NCBI GenBank assembly: GCA_020063545.1 | Contig: JAGUUF010000055.1 | Coordinates: forward strand, 1-6,644 | Direction: 5' to 3' | DNA length: 6,644 bases | Origin: Cytophagales bacterium | Lineage (GTDB): Bacteria > Bacteroidota > Bacteroidia > Cytophagales > Cyclobacteriaceae | Position numbers and translations under genes: made by a program | Shown here: in pieces, positions 4,310 to 6,644 of the stretch | Layout: each line of letters starts with the position of its first letter | Position numbering within the stretch: position 1 is the stretch's first letter | Notes under the pieces: generated by a model | Database searches by the model: none | Told to the model about the DNA's origin: nothing | What the model saw: the letters and a program-made list of their open reading frames with translations, nothing else

Positions 4310-6644
4310 ATGAAGAAAAGTCTGCTCACCCGCCTGTTCGATCTGGAGGAAGGGGAAGAGGGTCGTGTGGTCCTGCTTCTTATTATGGGTTTTTTTATGG
4401 GCGCCTTCCTGGCCACGTTTTCGGTTGCCGCCCAAACCCTGTTCCTCAATAACCATAGTGCAAAAAACGATCTTCCCGGGGCATTTGCCGTGGCTGGCTT
4501 ATTCGGCATGGCCGCCACCATTACCTATAATTTTCTGCAGCGGAGGATACCCTTTCAGTTGCTGGGGATGCTCAGCCTGATTACCGTAACCATTATTACC
4601 GCTGCCATTGAGTTTGCCGACCTGTTTATTGACGATAAAGAACGCATCTATTATTTCGGGTTTACCCAACTCGCGCCCTTTACGCTTATTGTGCTGCTTG
4701 TATTCTGGGGTGGCTTTAACCGTATGTTTAACGTGCGGCAAACCAAGCGCCTTTTCGGCAGTGTTGACCAGGGCGCATTAATAGCTTCGTTGATTTCGTT
4801 TTTTGCTATCCCGGTTATACTGCCCCTGTTGCCTGATGTTGATGCGCTGTACACGATAAGCCTGGTGAGCATTGCCATTTTTACCATTTTGTTTATTGTG
4901 CTGTCATCAAAGTACGGTGGTGCAAACTGGGCGCTTAAAAAAGAGAAAGAGACCTACCAGAAAGTAAGCATCGTTTCATTCTTTAAAAACAAATACCTCA
5001 TCTTTCTGTCGGTGTTCATTATTGTAGGGATGGTGGCCTTTCAGTTTATTGATTACCTCTTCCTGAACGTTTCAACACAGCAATTTAAACCCAACGAACT
5101 GGCCAACTTCCTTTCCCTGTTCGAAGCAACGGTTGTAATCTTCAGTTTCCTTGTTCAGGCCTTCGTGGTTGACCGTGTTATTTCGGATTATGGCCTGCGG
5201 GTGGCCATCCTGGTTAACCCGGTACTGATTGCCATTTTCATCGGAGCTGCGCTTGTTATCGGTTCGTTGTTTGGTCATACGGCCGAAAGTGCCACGTTTA
5301 TTTTCTTCTTCATTATGATTGCCATGAGCCAGTTGTTCGTCAATGCCATTAAGGAATCGCTCGATGAAGATGCCATTAAGCTGTACCAGCTTCCGTTCGA
5401 AACAAACATAAAGATTGACATCCAGACCAAACTGGAGGGAACCATCACTGCACTCGCCATGGTAATAGCCGGTGGACTGATTCACCTGATTAATAAAGTG
5501 GAGATCTTCGACATTCTCTACATCACCCTGTTTACAATCCCCATAATCGGCATCTGGTATTTTGTGGGCAGCCGCATGTACAACAGTTACCGCCAAACCC
5601 TGCAAACTACCCTGGTTAAAAATAAAACCAAGGTGGTGGGTAATGTTGAGCGGGAATACACGGTTGACAAGGTTCTGGAAAAAGAGATTAACGGCACAGT
5701 CGAGGACAAAGTAATATACGGGCTTAAGCTGATGGAAAAGCTAGAGCCTGCCCTGTTTGAAAATGCCGTTATCCGCATGGCAAACAGCGCTAACCCGGCA
5801 ATCAAATCATTTGCCGTTGAACGCGTGCGGGCATTGGGTATTGAAAAGGATCTGGATAAAAACCCTGAACTCAGAGAACTGGCACAAACCGCGCAAGGTT
5901 CGGCCGAAGACAGCGATGTGCTCTCCATTGCGCCAGACCGGCTGATGAAACTCAGCAAATCGGTTAAACCGGCCGATCGGGTACTGGCCGCAAAACTGTT
6001 GCGTAAACTCATCAGCCAACGCACCATTTTCATCCTGCTGGAATTGCTGCGCGATGTTGACTACAACGTGCGAAGCGAAGCCATCGTAACTGCGCGCAAG
6101 GTAAAGCGCCCCGAAACATTCCCGGTATTGATTGACCTGCTCTCGTCCCCTTCCTACGGGCACCAGGCTGCTGCCGCATTAATCGAAGCCGGTGAAGCAG
6201 CGCTTGATTCGCTGGAGACCGCTTTTCATAAATCGGGCCAGACCGACCTGGTTATGCTGCGCATTGTGCAGATAATGGGCCGCATTGGTGGCGACAAAGC
6301 ATTGCAATTGCTGTGGAAGAAAGCCGATTATCCCGATAAGCGAATTGTAAAGCAGATTTTGTACTCACTCCGGTACATTAATTATCGTGCTGCCGGAAGG
6401 CAGGCCCGCGAAGTAATGGACCTGCTTGAAACCGAAATCGGAAAAACCCTGTGGAACCTGGCCGCACTAAGCGAACTGCCGGAACAGGATGAATTTTTAT
6501 TGCTGCGCGAAGCCTTACGCGAGGAGATAAGGCTGAATTACGACCAAATTACCATCCTGCTCTCCATATTATATGACCCCGAAGCCGTGCAGCTGGTGCG
6601 CGAAAACATCCAGTCGGGCGACCCGAATGGTATTGCCTATGCCA
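4310..6644 (+). CDS. NTT-type (ATP/ADP translocase-like) transporter fused to HEAT repeats; 3' end outside window
   Basis: The frame opens at ATG 4310 and stays open to the right edge, giving 778 complete codons with no stop. The N-terminal 420 residues are strongly hydrophobic with about 12 membrane segments (near 19-47, 55-75, 82-104, 113-134, 153-174, 179-200, 227-253, 263-288, 297-321, 326-346, 376-396, 401-421). The opening EEGEEGRVVLLLIMGFFMGAF and the loop IKLYQLPFETNIKI (356-369) before the last helix pair resemble the NTT/TLC nucleotide transporter family in its free-living bacterial form. From about residue 465 on the protein is soluble and helical. It shows HEAT-like units such as LLRDVDYNVRSEAIVTARKV (579-598), LIDLLSSPSYGHQAAAALIE (607-626) and MGRIGGDKALQLLWKK (656-671). 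Relatives of this architecture can carry a C-terminal cyclic-nucleotide-binding domain, which would lie beyond the window. The substrate is unknown; ATP/ADP exchange should not be assumed for a free-living host. The alternative label is an MFS-like transporter with HEAT repeats. Confidence 0.82.
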   Translation, partial: MKKSLLTRLFDLEEGEEGRVVLLLIMGFFMGAFLATFSVAAQTLFLNNHSAKNDLPGAFAVAGLFGMAATITYNFLQRRIPFQLLGMLSLITVTIITAAIEFADLFIDDKERIYYFGFTQLAPFTLIVLLVFWGGFNRMFNVRQTKRLFGSVDQGALIASLISFFAIPVILPLLPDVDALYTISLVSIAIFTILFIVLSSKYGGANWALKKEKETYQKVSIVSFFKNKYLIFLSVFIIVGMVAFQFIDYLFLNVSTQQFKPNELANFLSLFEATVVIFSFLVQAFVVDRVISDYGLRVAILVNPVLIAIFIGAALVIGSLFGHTAESATFIFFFIMIAMSQLFVNAIKESLDEDAIKLYQLPFETNIKIDIQTKLEGTITALAMVIAGGLIHLINKVEIFDILYITLFTIPIIGIWYFVGSRMYNSYRQTLQTTLVKNKTKVVGNVEREYTVDKVLEKEINGTVEDKVIYGLKLMEKLEPALFENAVIRMANSANPAIKSFAVERVRALGIEKDLDKNPELRELAQTAQGSAEDSDVLSIAPDRLMKLSKSVKPADRVLAAKLLRKLISQRTIFILLELLRDVDYNVRSEAIVTARKVKRPETFPVLIDLLSSPSYGHQAAAALIEAGEAALDSLETAFHKSGQTDLVMLRIVQIMGRIGGDKALQLLWKKADYPDKRIVKQILYSLRYINYRAAGRQAREVMDLLETEIGKTLWNLAALSELPEQDEFLLLREALREEIRLNYDQITILLSILYDPEAVQLVRENIQSGDPNGIAYA

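Noticed and set aside
5072..5605. 177-aa and overlapping open frames on the minus strand (also 5587-6033)
   Set aside because: They are antisense to the long transporter-HEAT frame, which is uninterrupted from 4310 to the edge and has coherent membrane and HEAT patterns.
1..6644. Search for a defence system, CRISPR array, phage or transposon cargo
   Set aside because: No direct-repeat array, transposase, integrase, nuclease or toxin-antitoxin motif is visible. The genes look like chromosomal housekeeping and envelope genes of similar composition.

Overview
This window most likely comes from a chromosome of a Bacteroidota bacterium, probably a Cytophagales-type gliding or soil/water lineage. 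The inference rests on three things. There is a perfect Bacteroidetes-type -7 promoter motif (TAnnTTTG) directly in front of one gene. No start codon has a clear Shine-Dalgarno sequence. The gene content includes a PorE-like TPR/beta-propeller/OmpA protein, a long QueA variant and a nucleotide-transporter/HEAT fusion. The exact genus cannot be read from the window.

Layout: (1) 1-491, minus strand: N-terminal half of o-succinylbenzoate synthase (menC), running off the left edge. (2) A 50-bp divergent gap with candidate promoters for both flanking genes. (3) 542-1726, plus strand: a QueA family tRNA ribosyltransferase-isomerase (queuosine pathway). (4) 1730-1770: a striking array of five 6-bp units in alternating orientation, forming nested palindromes between two convergent genes. 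(5) 1776-4079, minus strand: a secreted or periplasmic TPR / PD40 propeller / carboxypeptidase-regulatory-like / OmpA-C protein with the domain order of PorE, the peptidoglycan-anchoring component of type IX secretion. (6) A 230-bp divergent intergenic region. (7) 4310-6644, plus strand: an NTT-type (ATP/ADP translocase family) 12-TM transporter fused to a cytoplasmic HEAT-repeat domain. It is open to the right edge, with 778 residues visible.

The genes do not form one operon; strands alternate (-, +, -, +), so each is probably its own transcription unit. The functions are mixed: menaquinone synthesis, tRNA modification, envelope/secretion scaffold and membrane transport. No CRISPR, tRNA, rRNA, transposase or phage gene is visible. 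The parts most worth a second look are the nested palindrome, the near-leaderless queA start, the altered peptidoglycan-binding motif and missing lipobox of the PorE-like protein, and the transporter-HEAT fusion.
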